Assembly: GCA_019057775.1 (NCBI GenBank)
Contig: JAHLWT010000251.1
Coordinates: 8,837 to 72,836 of the forward strand
DNA length: 64,000 nucleotides
Source: Promethearchaeota archaeon
GTDB taxonomy: Archaea; Asgardarchaeota; Lokiarchaeia; Sigynarchaeales; SOKP01
Direction of reading: 5' to 3'
Every line of letters starts with the position of its first letter. The first letter of the stretch is position 1. The position numbers and the translations under genes are program-made. The notes under the pieces were generated by a model, which did no database searches, was not told the origin of the DNA, and saw only the letters and a list, made by a program, of their open reading frames with translations. Of the stretch, positions 7,894 to 16,026 are shown in pieces.

Positions 7894-10800
7894 ATGACAA
7901 AAAAAGCATTATGTAGAATATTGAGTTGTCTTAGTATTATGATAATGGCGAATCTGACAATAATCGCCAATGTAAGTCTACCCGTTAAAAACAATATTAT
8001 CACTAACACGAAGTCGATGATGCAGAATAATGATAAAGTTTCTGAAAGTCTCTTAACACTTTCTCCATCAAATAATTATGAAATAATTGAAGATATCTTC
8101 ACACAAAAATTAAATAAATACTCCTCATTAGGATATTTTCCACAAACTTTTGAACCCTCTTTACAAGCTACATATTATGGCCTTTACATTCTTGAATCTC
8201 TTGATCTACTAGAACAAATCAATCAGACAGATATATTAAATTATATCATGTCCCATTACGATGCAAATTCAAATTTGTTTATGGATCAATACGCATATAG
8301 ATATTTAGACCTTGATTTTTCCCAATGTTATTATCCATTTACATCAGTACTTGAAATAAATTGTTACGCAATATTATCATTGGAAATTCTCCAAAGATTA
8401 GATCTGATTAGTATTAATGAATCAATCAACTTTATTTGGAGTTGTTATAATCCGGAAGGTTCAAACAATGGATTTATCGGTCAACCTTATAACTCAAATT
8501 TACTTAAGAATTATAAGATTGCTACGATGGATAATACCTTTTATGCCATCGACACTTTAGAATTATTAATGATGGGTGATTGGAGCGAATATAGCAATGA
8601 AAAATCAAGAATCAGGCAATTTATTATTGGATTGCAAACAACAGATAATATTGAGTTCGGAGGCTTTTTTAATGATAATGATACGGGTTTTGATTCTCTT
8701 GGTGCTTTCATGTGGGAACCTAATTTGATCTCTTCTTATTATAGTATAAAGAGTTTAGACCTACTTGACTCTTTAAATTTTATAAGGCCTAATGATTTCT
8801 ACCAATATTTAGGTGGTCTTTATGATAATAGTGATAATTCCTTTCAAATGTATTCTGTGCAAGGTATGGAACGTTTATTTAATATTATAGCCACTGCATT
8901 AGGGTTAGAGTTATCATACATAACTGGATATACAGGTATTAACAGGAGTGATGTAGTACAATTTCTAATCTCTAATCAAAATAGTGTTGGTCATTGGAAT
9001 TCTTCGAACTATTATAGAATCCATGAATTAATTGACATGTTTCAAATAATTCGTTGTTTAAAAGAATCTGGGGAGATAGATCAACTAAGTATTCAAGAGA
9101 AAAGTAAAGTATCTGATGCATTATTTCTATATAAACAATTTAAAGGTTTTTCACTCATTTCTAATGATTACACATCAATTAACCTTGTTTATTCCATGAT
9201 AAATTCTTTTTACTCCTTTAATCGAATAACAGAAGTAGACATACAAGGATTTTACAATTTAATAGAAGATTGCTATAAATATTTCGGTTACTTCAACTGC
9301 TATCAATTTTCGGCAAGTGCAAACTGGAAAAATTATGTTGGCTTTAGATCATTTCCTATTGAGTATTATAATCTAGGGTCCCATCTTTTTACTGAGGAAA
9401 CCGATGGACTTTATAATCATAAATTTAATTATAGAGCGTTAAACTCACTGCAAAAGATCTCCAAATTAGATAATTTTGGATTAAAATACAATTTAACGGA
9501 AATTATCTATGATACCATGAATTCTCAATTCCTAGACCCAGATTTTGAAAATTATGGAGCCTTTTTACCATCTTCGATATATTCTCTACGAACTCCTGAA
9601 TCTAAAAATAATCTCATTTTTTTTGAAAATAGTTATTTTGCTATTAAAACACTTGAATTACTCGTTGATTTTTTAGATCTTGGTAATGTCGCTAATCTAT
9701 CATTTAATAAAGGTGCCTTATATGGATATATTCAAAGGAATATAATTGAAACTGATTCAGTGTTATATTTTAATCCACAATATACATCTGATCTTGAAAC
9801 TGTTTTACAAAACACATATTATATGATTTATGTTTTAAAAACTCTTAATTTATATGATCTAGGATTTCAAAAAATCAAGGAATTTGTTCTACAAAACATT
9901 GACTATGAAAATATCAAAAATGTTTATTTTTCTTATAAAATTTCAGAAATTTTAGATTTAGAAATTGAATTTAACGCAAATTTAACTAGTAATTTAGTTG
10001 GTCAGTTATATTTAGAGAACTTTGGTGAGTTTTTTGAATCTCTAGATTATCAGAAGATTACACAAGAGGCTTTTCTCTGGATATGTGAAATGGGAAGAAA
10101 TGATGATTTATATATTACTTGCGATTATGAGAAATATATTTCACTTAGTAGCGTTAACACTATTATTATATCATTTAGTAATTTAATATTCAGAGAATAT
10201 GGTCAATTCACTTCCGTCACTTTTGAAGGGCTGCAATTTGGAACACTTCATCTTGAAAAACAATTTGATAAATCATATAAGATCAATTTTTTGGTGCCTG
10301 AGGACCCTGACTACTACCCTTGTGTTACAGGAGATATTTTAATATATGATCACTCAAAAATTATAGGGAAAGTTCCGATTTTATTCTATACGATCTTGGA
10401 ACAAACAATTGGATATCATATAGCTGAATCTGATAATACTGTAAAGTTTGATGTGAATATATCTCGTAAAATTTCTTCTGATTTTAATGCTGTTTGCAAT
10501 TCAACTGTTCAAGTACAAGTTTTGATAAATGACTTTCATATTGAAACTCTAAATTTTACTAGAAAGGATTTTTCATATTATTCGGAATTCAGTTTTGCTC
10601 ACAAGTATATCAATAGTGGTTATTATTACTATAACATATCGTTAGTTGACAATTTTTTTCCAGAGGGTTTATTTATATTTGATTATGCTCCCAATCAAAC
10701 TGTTAACCTATTTTCTCCTGAACCCATTCCACCTCCTATAAATCTCCCTATAGAAGTTAATGGAATTATTTTATCTATTTGTGCTTCAATAATAACTTTT

Positions 10801-10956
10801 GTTGTAGTTGCAATAACTATTAAAATTGGAAGAGGTGTAAAAGAAAAAATACATAGGGGTGAATATATCGATAAAAGAGAAAAAATTCATAGAAATCGAC
10901 CAAAGAAAAACTATTCTGAAGATATTGAAGATTCATTCTTTGAATTTTGGGATTAA
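7894..10956 (+). CDS. Large secreted alpha/alpha-toroid (prenyltransferase/cyclase-like) repeat protein
   Basis: 1020 residues. A signal peptide or anchor covers residues ~5-30, and a single hydrophobic helix near residues 950-975 is followed by a basic cytoplasmic tail, so the bulk is outside the cell. The ectodomain contains many repeats of the type TYYGLYILESLDLL ... about 50 residues apart, typical of the alpha/alpha toroid fold of terpene cyclases, prenyltransferase beta subunits and related surface proteins. A beta-rich region (about 780-930) precedes the anchor. I see no DXDD cyclase motif or prenyltransferase zinc ligands, so a catalytic role is unlikely. Confidence 0.7.
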   Translation: MTKKALCRILSCLSIMIMANLTIIANVSLPVKNNIITNTKSMMQNNDKVSESLLTLSPSNNYEIIEDIFTQKLNKYSSLGYFPQTFEPSLQATYYGLYILESLDLLEQINQTDILNYIMSHYDANSNLFMDQYAYRYLDLDFSQCYYPFTSVLEINCYAILSLEILQRLDLISINESINFIWSCYNPEGSNNGFIGQPYNSNLLKNYKIATMDNTFYAIDTLELLMMGDWSEYSNEKSRIRQFIIGLQTTDNIEFGGFFNDNDTGFDSLGAFMWEPNLISSYYSIKSLDLLDSLNFIRPNDFYQYLGGLYDNSDNSFQMYSVQGMERLFNIIATALGLELSYITGYTGINRSDVVQFLISNQNSVGHWNSSNYYRIHELIDMFQIIRCLKESGEIDQLSIQEKSKVSDALFLYKQFKGFSLISNDYTSINLVYSMINSFYSFNRITEVDIQGFYNLIEDCYKYFGYFNCYQFSASANWKNYVGFRSFPIEYYNLGSHLFTEETDGLYNHKFNYRALNSLQKISKLDNFGLKYNLTEIIYDTMNSQFLDPDFENYGAFLPSSIYSLRTPESKNNLIFFENSYFAIKTLELLVDFLDLGNVANLSFNKGALYGYIQRNIIETDSVLYFNPQYTSDLETVLQNTYYMIYVLKTLNLYDLGFQKIKEFVLQNIDYENIKNVYFSYKISEILDLEIEFNANLTSNLVGQLYLENFGEFFESLDYQKITQEAFLWICEMGRNDDLYITCDYEKYISLSSVNTIIISFSNLIFREYGQFTSVTFEGLQFGTLHLEKQFDKSYKINFLVPEDPDYYPCVTGDILIYDHSKIIGKVPILFYTILEQTIGYHIAESDNTVKFDVNISRKISSDFNAVCNSTVQVQVLINDFHIETLNFTRKDFSYYSEFSFAHKYINSGYYYYNISLVDNFFPEGLFIFDYAPNQTVNLFSPEPIPPPINLPIEVNGIILSICASIITFVVVAITIKIGRGVKEKIHRGEYIDKREKIHRNRPKKNYSEDIEDSFFEFWD

Positions 10957-11089
10957 CTACGGTATAAATCAAATCTTTTTTTATTCATTTTCAACAGAAT
11001 TTATTAGATAATCAGATGAGGTTTGGTTTACTTTTTAAAGATATTTTTAAATTTAACGTTATAGATTGACGTAGTTAGGCAATTTTATC

Positions 11090-12850
11090 TTGATTATTAA
11101 TAAGAGTAATACAAGGTATAGAAGAAATTCAAGGTTTAAGTTAAAAAGATATAAATTATTCTTAACGATTTTTTTGATTTACACATTTTTGCTTCCGTTA
11201 AGTTTGGGCGCATATGGGAGATTAGAAGGTATAGTTGGTAATGATGATCGTGTAAGAATCACCCCTACAACTTCATACCCTTGGAGCGCAATTGTTAAAT
11301 TATACATGACTTGGGGGGAAGATACTTTATTTGCTACTGGAGCCATGATTGATGAAAATCATGTGCTTACTGCTGGTCATTGCGCATATTCACATTTACA
11401 TGGAGGGTGGGCGGACTCAATAAAAGTAGTCCCAGGAGAGGATAATGGCCAAGAAATTTTTGGTCATGCTTGGGTGATTAACATACGCTGCTATTCAGAT
11501 TGGATAAATACTGCTAGTGTCGCACATGATTTTGCTGTTTTAACACTAGATTCCAATATAGGACTACAAACGGGGTGGTTTGAATTATATACAACCTTTT
11601 CCACCAACTCTATCTATATGGATGTTTTAAATACCGCGGGTTACCCTTTTGATTTAGATGATGGTAAAAACATGTATATGACTTATGGTAATGGTATTTC
11701 CGCTAATGAGTATAATCATTGGTATTATTTAGACACAATGGGGGGTCAAAGTGGCAGCCCTATTTGGGTATACGATGATATTAATAGGTATATCGTTTCA
11801 GTGCATACTAATGGAGGAATTAGTAATAATTTTGGAACTAGAATAGACAGAAGTAAATTTGATTGTATAAACAATTGGTTGCTTGCTGATGATTTGTTAA
11901 TTGATAAACCTGATATAGCATTTGAAAGTAATAGTTTTTCGGGATTTAATCCTGCCATTGGTGGTCCTAGTTTAACGAATTTTATAGTGTGGTGCAAAAT
12001 TCGCAATTTAGGAACAAAAATAGCAAGTTCTTTTACAGTTTCTTATTTTGCATCGACGGATACATTTTTTTCTAGTCAGGACTACTTATTAGGGAGTGAT
12101 ATTGTTTCATCACTCTCTCCTACTTCCTCAATTGAATCCTCATGGTCTGGGATCTTGCCTGATAATATTCCCAGTGGAGAATATTATATTGGTTGGATTA
12201 TAGATGTAGAGAATAATCTTGATGAATTTAATGAAAATAATAATTTGAATTACGAATCTACCTCCAAATTAATTATTGATGCTACACCACCATTGAATCC
12301 TACAAATTGTATTCAATTAAATGGCACGACTAATAATAATATATTACAATATTCGGTTAGCAATCCTAATTTTATTTGGAGTGGTGCTTCAGATAATCAT
12401 TCAAACATAGCAGGATATTATTATTATTGGGGTTTAAATCCTAAGGGGATATCAAGATCCTTCACAGTTGCACCAGAATATAATCCTCCAGCTGTAGATA
12501 ATGGTACTCATTATTTGAGAGTGAGTACGGAAGACATCGTTGGGAATGAAGCATCATGGATAACACTATATATTTTTAAATATGGGATTAAAAATGACTT
12601 TCCCAATGACAGTCCTGATGATATTCCGATTGATGACGATGCTCCTACAGAATTTATTGATAATTCTTCAAACACTCAAAATGACCCTCCTGAAGATGAT
12701 TCCAATGAGGATTTACCAAATGACTCTAATAATGCTGATAAGAGTAAGGATACTTACGATATAATTGAAATATTCTTCATATCAAGTTTAATTTTTAGTG
12801 TTTTATGCCCTTTTATCGCTTTTTTAATAAGACGTTACCTAAGGAGATAA
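11090..12850 (+). CDS. Secreted trypsin-like serine protease with CARDB domain and C-terminal anchor
   Basis: 586 residues from a TTG start. An N-terminal signal segment (residues ~22-42) is followed by an S1/V8-type protease domain with the triad visible: His in TAGHC (about 98), Asp in HDFAVL (about 147), Ser in GQSGSP (about 221). A CARDB adhesion-like domain follows (~263-385), then an Ig-like region and an acidic Asp/Pro/Asn-rich stalk (~500-550). The end is a transmembrane helix with a basic tail. It would act outside the cell, anchored to the membrane. It follows the toroid-repeat gene. Confidence 0.85.
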   Translation: MIINKSNTRYRRNSRFKLKRYKLFLTIFLIYTFLLPLSLGAYGRLEGIVGNDDRVRITPTTSYPWSAIVKLYMTWGEDTLFATGAMIDENHVLTAGHCAYSHLHGGWADSIKVVPGEDNGQEIFGHAWVINIRCYSDWINTASVAHDFAVLTLDSNIGLQTGWFELYTTFSTNSIYMDVLNTAGYPFDLDDGKNMYMTYGNGISANEYNHWYYLDTMGGQSGSPIWVYDDINRYIVSVHTNGGISNNFGTRIDRSKFDCINNWLLADDLLIDKPDIAFESNSFSGFNPAIGGPSLTNFIVWCKIRNLGTKIASSFTVSYFASTDTFFSSQDYLLGSDIVSSLSPTSSIESSWSGILPDNIPSGEYYIGWIIDVENNLDEFNENNNLNYESTSKLIIDATPPLNPTNCIQLNGTTNNNILQYSVSNPNFIWSGASDNHSNIAGYYYYWGLNPKGISRSFTVAPEYNPPAVDNGTHYLRVSTEDIVGNEASWITLYIFKYGIKNDFPNDSPDDIPIDDDAPTEFIDNSSNTQNDPPEDDSNEDLPNDSNNADKSKDTYDIIEIFFISSLIFSVLCPFIAFLIRRYLRR

Positions 12851-13224
12851 AAATTAATTTATCTCTTCTTAATAATTCGTCTATTCATTTTCATGGGATT
12901 ATTAAATGAATTAAACTAAGAATCCGAAATTCGATAGGGCGAGGACGAAATCAGAATGTAAGAATTTACAATTCCAAAAAAACCTTGACCAGAAAGATCA
13001 ATGTGATCGCTCCTAAAATCCAGGGTGAGGTCGGAGTCACAGTTAGATTTTATATCTTCCTCGATTACTAACTTTCTTCACTTTTTTTAATGGTTTGGAT
13101 TTAAGAATATTTAAAAAGGTAGGTTGTTGGAAATAAGTTAGATAAGTAACCTCATTTAAGTTTAGAAAAAATTAAATTGTTAAATTATTTTTTAAACTTG
13201 GGTTAACACTAAAGAGTAGAATGG
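12851..13224. other. Intergenic region with a possible decayed coding fragment
   Basis: 374 bp. The segment about 12930-13070 is richer in G and C than its surroundings and has an open plus-strand frame ending at a TAA near 13070. Its translation includes NVRIYNSKKTLTRKINVIAP and GVTVRFYIF, which reads like real beta-strand protein, but it has no usable start. I regard it as a probable remnant. The last 130 bp are AT-rich and should hold the promoter of the next gene. Confidence 0.35.
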
Positions 13225-13767
13225 GTGATTAAAATAGACATAAACCAAAAAAAAATATTAATTTTAATCTTTGCATTAATTTTTAGCACTGGACAATTTA
13301 TATTCATCTTTTTAGTCCAATCTAAAGTTATCTGGGAATTTAGTGGAGTCTTTAGCGGGTCTTCTCCATGGGGTGGAGAATTAACTACTAACGTTCCTTC
13401 AAACCCTTTATCTTCCAATAAATATGTTATTGAAGCAAGTGGATCATTCACTTTCGTAGGTTCGGGTGAAAGTGGAAGTGTTACTTTTACTCACGTTGAT
13501 TCTAATCAAGTTTTTTACTTTAGTTATAATCTTGGAGAAGGACCGTTTATAGGGACCGAATATGAAAGAAAAACTTGGACTTTACCCCCAGGAGAATATA
13601 ATATAATATGGTATAATTCTGATGCACATCCACATTATAAACTTATTGCAGTGAGTTTCTTTTATCCATACGATGAAATTGTAATTCCTATCTCGGGATT
13701 TTTGGCTCTTTTCTGCGCAATAGGAGTAATTAGTCTAATAATCAGGATTAGGAAAATGTCTTGGTAG
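13225..13767 (+). CDS. Two-helix membrane protein with extracytoplasmic domain
   Basis: 180 residues from a GTG start; the ATG four bases upstream reads straight into a stop. Hydrophobic helices lie near residues 10-32 and 150-172, with a Ser/Gly-rich beta-type domain between them on the outside, and a short basic tail. No family recognised. It continues the run of surface-exposed proteins that starts at 7.9 kb. Confidence 0.6.
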   Translation: MIKIDINQKKILILIFALIFSTGQFIFIFLVQSKVIWEFSGVFSGSSPWGGELTTNVPSNPLSSNKYVIEASGSFTFVGSGESGSVTFTHVDSNQVFYFSYNLGEGPFIGTEYERKTWTLPPGEYNIIWYNSDAHPHYKLIAVSFFYPYDEIVIPISGFLALFCAIGVISLIIRIRKMSW

Positions 13768-13819
13768 TTTAAGCCTTTCAATAATATTTTTTAGTTTTTT
13801 AAAAACTTGCGGTCACATA

Positions 13820-14047
13820 ATGATGATACAGGGTTATCCTTATTTTGCGTTAAAAAAAGTATTTGACACCCTAGCCAAGAACTATGATATTACTCTGTTG
13901 GATATACCTGCGGGGCTGGAACAATTTGCTTGAAAAACATGGAGGAATGTTAACGGATTTAGCAATTGTTACCAATCCATCGAAAATGAGGATCCATCCT
14001 TGAATGCATTCGCAAAAAGGATCGAAGGAGTATTCTTGCAAAAATAA
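13820..14047 (+). pseudogene. Remnant of a CooC/MinD-like P-loop ATPase
   Basis: The frame from ATG 13820 encodes ...YDITLLDIPAGLEQFA and then hits TGA. A +1 shift continues as GMLTDLAIVTNPSKMRIHP before another stop. Together they match the middle of CooC-type nickel-insertion ATPases (D-x-P/A-AGxE ... lliVtDPS). N-terminal P-loop and C-terminus are missing. At least one frameshift and a large truncation make it non-functional. Selenocysteine at the TGA is unlikely, because homology leaves that frame at the same place. Confidence 0.6.
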
Positions 14048-14109
14048 TGTAAATGAAGAAGTTGCAAATACAAAAAGTGGTTAAATTTAATAATTATTGA
14101 AGGTGTAAA

Positions 14110-14451
14110 CTACACTTGAAAAGGTTGTCCACACTTAGTGCAAATTTTAAGATCTTTTTTCATTTCAGAACCGCACTTAATACAGTATTTGAATTCATCA
14201 AATGATATTCTCTTTTGTACCTGTGGTTGGGGTTTTGTGGAGGCATATTTCTTAGTCCCTATCCCTTTAACCTTATTTTTTATAGCACTTGCAAGCCAAT
14301 ATTCGAGAATCCAGACGACGAAAAGTGTTATCATAGCAAACCATGTTCCAATTGTTTCTTGTCCATTCAAATAGAAGAGTCCGTAAACTCCAAGAGCAAC
14401 AATACCTGCTATGACAAAAGCAATAATATCTATAAAACGAGCATGTGCCAT
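14110..14451 (-). CDS. Two-helix membrane protein with C-terminal zinc ribbon
   Basis: 113 residues. Two adjacent transmembrane helices (about 9-27 and 35-55) are followed by a cytoplasmic linker and a C-terminal zinc ribbon with C-x2-C ... C-x2-C (KYCIKCGSE ... ICTKCGQPF). This membrane-plus-zinc-ribbon layout is common among uncharacterised archaeal proteins. Function unknown. Confidence 0.65.
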   Translation of the reverse strand: MAHARFIDIIAFVIAGIVALGVYGLFYLNGQETIGTWFAMITLFVVWILEYWLASAIKNKVKGIGTKKYASTKPQPQVQKRISFDEFKYCIKCGSEMKKDLKICTKCGQPFQV

Positions 14452-14629
14452 TTTTATTATCTCCGATTTTTTTTTTTTGAATTGTATGTGAATAATACTC
14501 TTTTTATTTTACACAATTTTATTTTTAATTCTTGTCAAATTATTAAATTCTTCAATACTGGTCAAAACTTATCATATGGTTTTATTTTTCAATTGAAATT
14601 GTTATATTGAAATAATTTCCGATTTTAGA

Positions 14630-15736
14630 TTAATTTTTGCTTCGCTTGATGGTTTTGATTGATTTTTGCCATACTGATTTAGGTATATTTTCAAATCGCT
14701 TTTTATACTCCTTATAAGAAGGTTTGTACCCCAAAGATTTCAATTTAATCACTGTCTTCTTTACCATTTCTTCTTCTCTTTCTTTTATTAAGGTCTCTAA
14801 GTTTAACTCATCTAAATATTTATAGGGGTTTTCCTTTCTAGTTTCGGCTTGGGGATCATATGTAGCTAATAAATTAATACTAACAAAATCTCCTGCCTCC
14901 CTCGAAACCATAAAAAGCCTCAATTTTTTTTGGAAATATATAAACGGCCAGGGGACGTAATATCCAGTAGCTTGTTTGCAAATAGGAGTAGCACATATAA
15001 ATGCTAGTCCGTAATCGCTTAATAGCACATGAGTTATCCAACTATACTGACCTGTCTTATTTTGATACCTAACCGCCTGTATAGCTTGTGCTGTTGCTTC
15101 TGTACTTACAAGAAGTTTATCCCTAACCGGAAATATAGCCCTTAAATTAGAGGAATTGAGAGGAACAATCATTTTAACTCCAACTCCAGAGCGATTTGAC
15201 AAATAATTATTATATATGTTCTTGATCTTATCTGGAACTGTAAAGTTAGGATCTAATTTACTTGCTATTTCAAATAAGGCCATTGCGAGATCGTACTTTT
15301 CCCGTTTGTTAAATAAAATATTTGCGGTATAATAGTAAATTTTAGCATTTGCATGATGAGTCATTGAGGATAATCCCTCTTTATTCACAATCGGGCTTAC
15401 ATAGGATGCTTGTATTATACACATAAGTGCCCGCTCGTTTTGTTCATTGTTCATTAATTTAATGGCTTCTTCAATCCAAATATCTGGTGAATTGATATCT
15501 GAGGGAATTTTTCCCTCTTTTTTGAGTTTTAGCAGATTAAGCTTAGAAGATGCTTGAAAAAACTCTTCGGGTCTCCCTAAATTAGATAAGATTTGAGTTT
15601 TTAAGCTCAATGCATCAAAAAAATCTGGTGAAATTTTCAGCACGTTATTAAATGTCTCTAAAGCTTCGAGAACTCTTTTTTTTTTATATAATTTCTCCCC
15701 TTTTTTCATTAAGGATGATATTTGTTTTTCACTCAT
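14630..15736 (-). CDS. TPR-repeat protein with uncharacterised C-terminal domain
   Basis: 368 residues, soluble. The N-terminal half has tetratricopeptide-like helix pairs (for example EALETFNNVLKISPDFFDAL and DLAMALFEIASKLDPNF). From about residue 185 a mixed alpha/beta domain begins with VGVKMIVPLNSSNLRAIFPV; I do not recognise it. The C-terminus is basic. TPRs suggest protein-protein contacts. It is monocistronic, ending close to the zinc-ribbon membrane gene on the same strand. Confidence 0.6.
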   Translation of the reverse strand: MSEKQISSLMKKGEKLYKKKRVLEALETFNNVLKISPDFFDALSLKTQILSNLGRPEEFFQASSKLNLLKLKKEGKIPSDINSPDIWIEEAIKLMNNEQNERALMCIIQASYVSPIVNKEGLSSMTHHANAKIYYYTANILFNKREKYDLAMALFEIASKLDPNFTVPDKIKNIYNNYLSNRSGVGVKMIVPLNSSNLRAIFPVRDKLLVSTEATAQAIQAVRYQNKTGQYSWITHVLLSDYGLAFICATPICKQATGYYVPWPFIYFQKKLRLFMVSREAGDFVSINLLATYDPQAETRKENPYKYLDELNLETLIKEREEEMVKKTVIKLKSLGYKPSYKEYKKRFENIPKSVWQKSIKTIKRSKN

Positions 15737-16026
15737 TTGTTATACATTACCTTGAATTTATAATCTTTAATTATCAATATTTGATATGATTTTTAAAGTT
15801 TTTAAATAAATAATTGATTGATAGAATCTTATGATCAACGATCATAGTAAAATGGGCATCTATAACATGAATGGACTTATTTTTTTATAAGGGGAACCAC
15901 GGGCGAGGGAGATAACAATTATTGGGAAGAATAGGGAGCATGTTATATTTTTGTTGCATATAATATAGGTTAAGACAAAGATTGATTAATTTTTTTTTTA
16001 AATATGGATAGTTGTTGAAGAGTTAA

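Noticed and set aside
13820..14047. TGA in the CooC-like frame read as selenocysteine
   Set aside because: Homology moves to another frame right there, so it is a frameshifted remnant, and no SECIS-like stem was seen.
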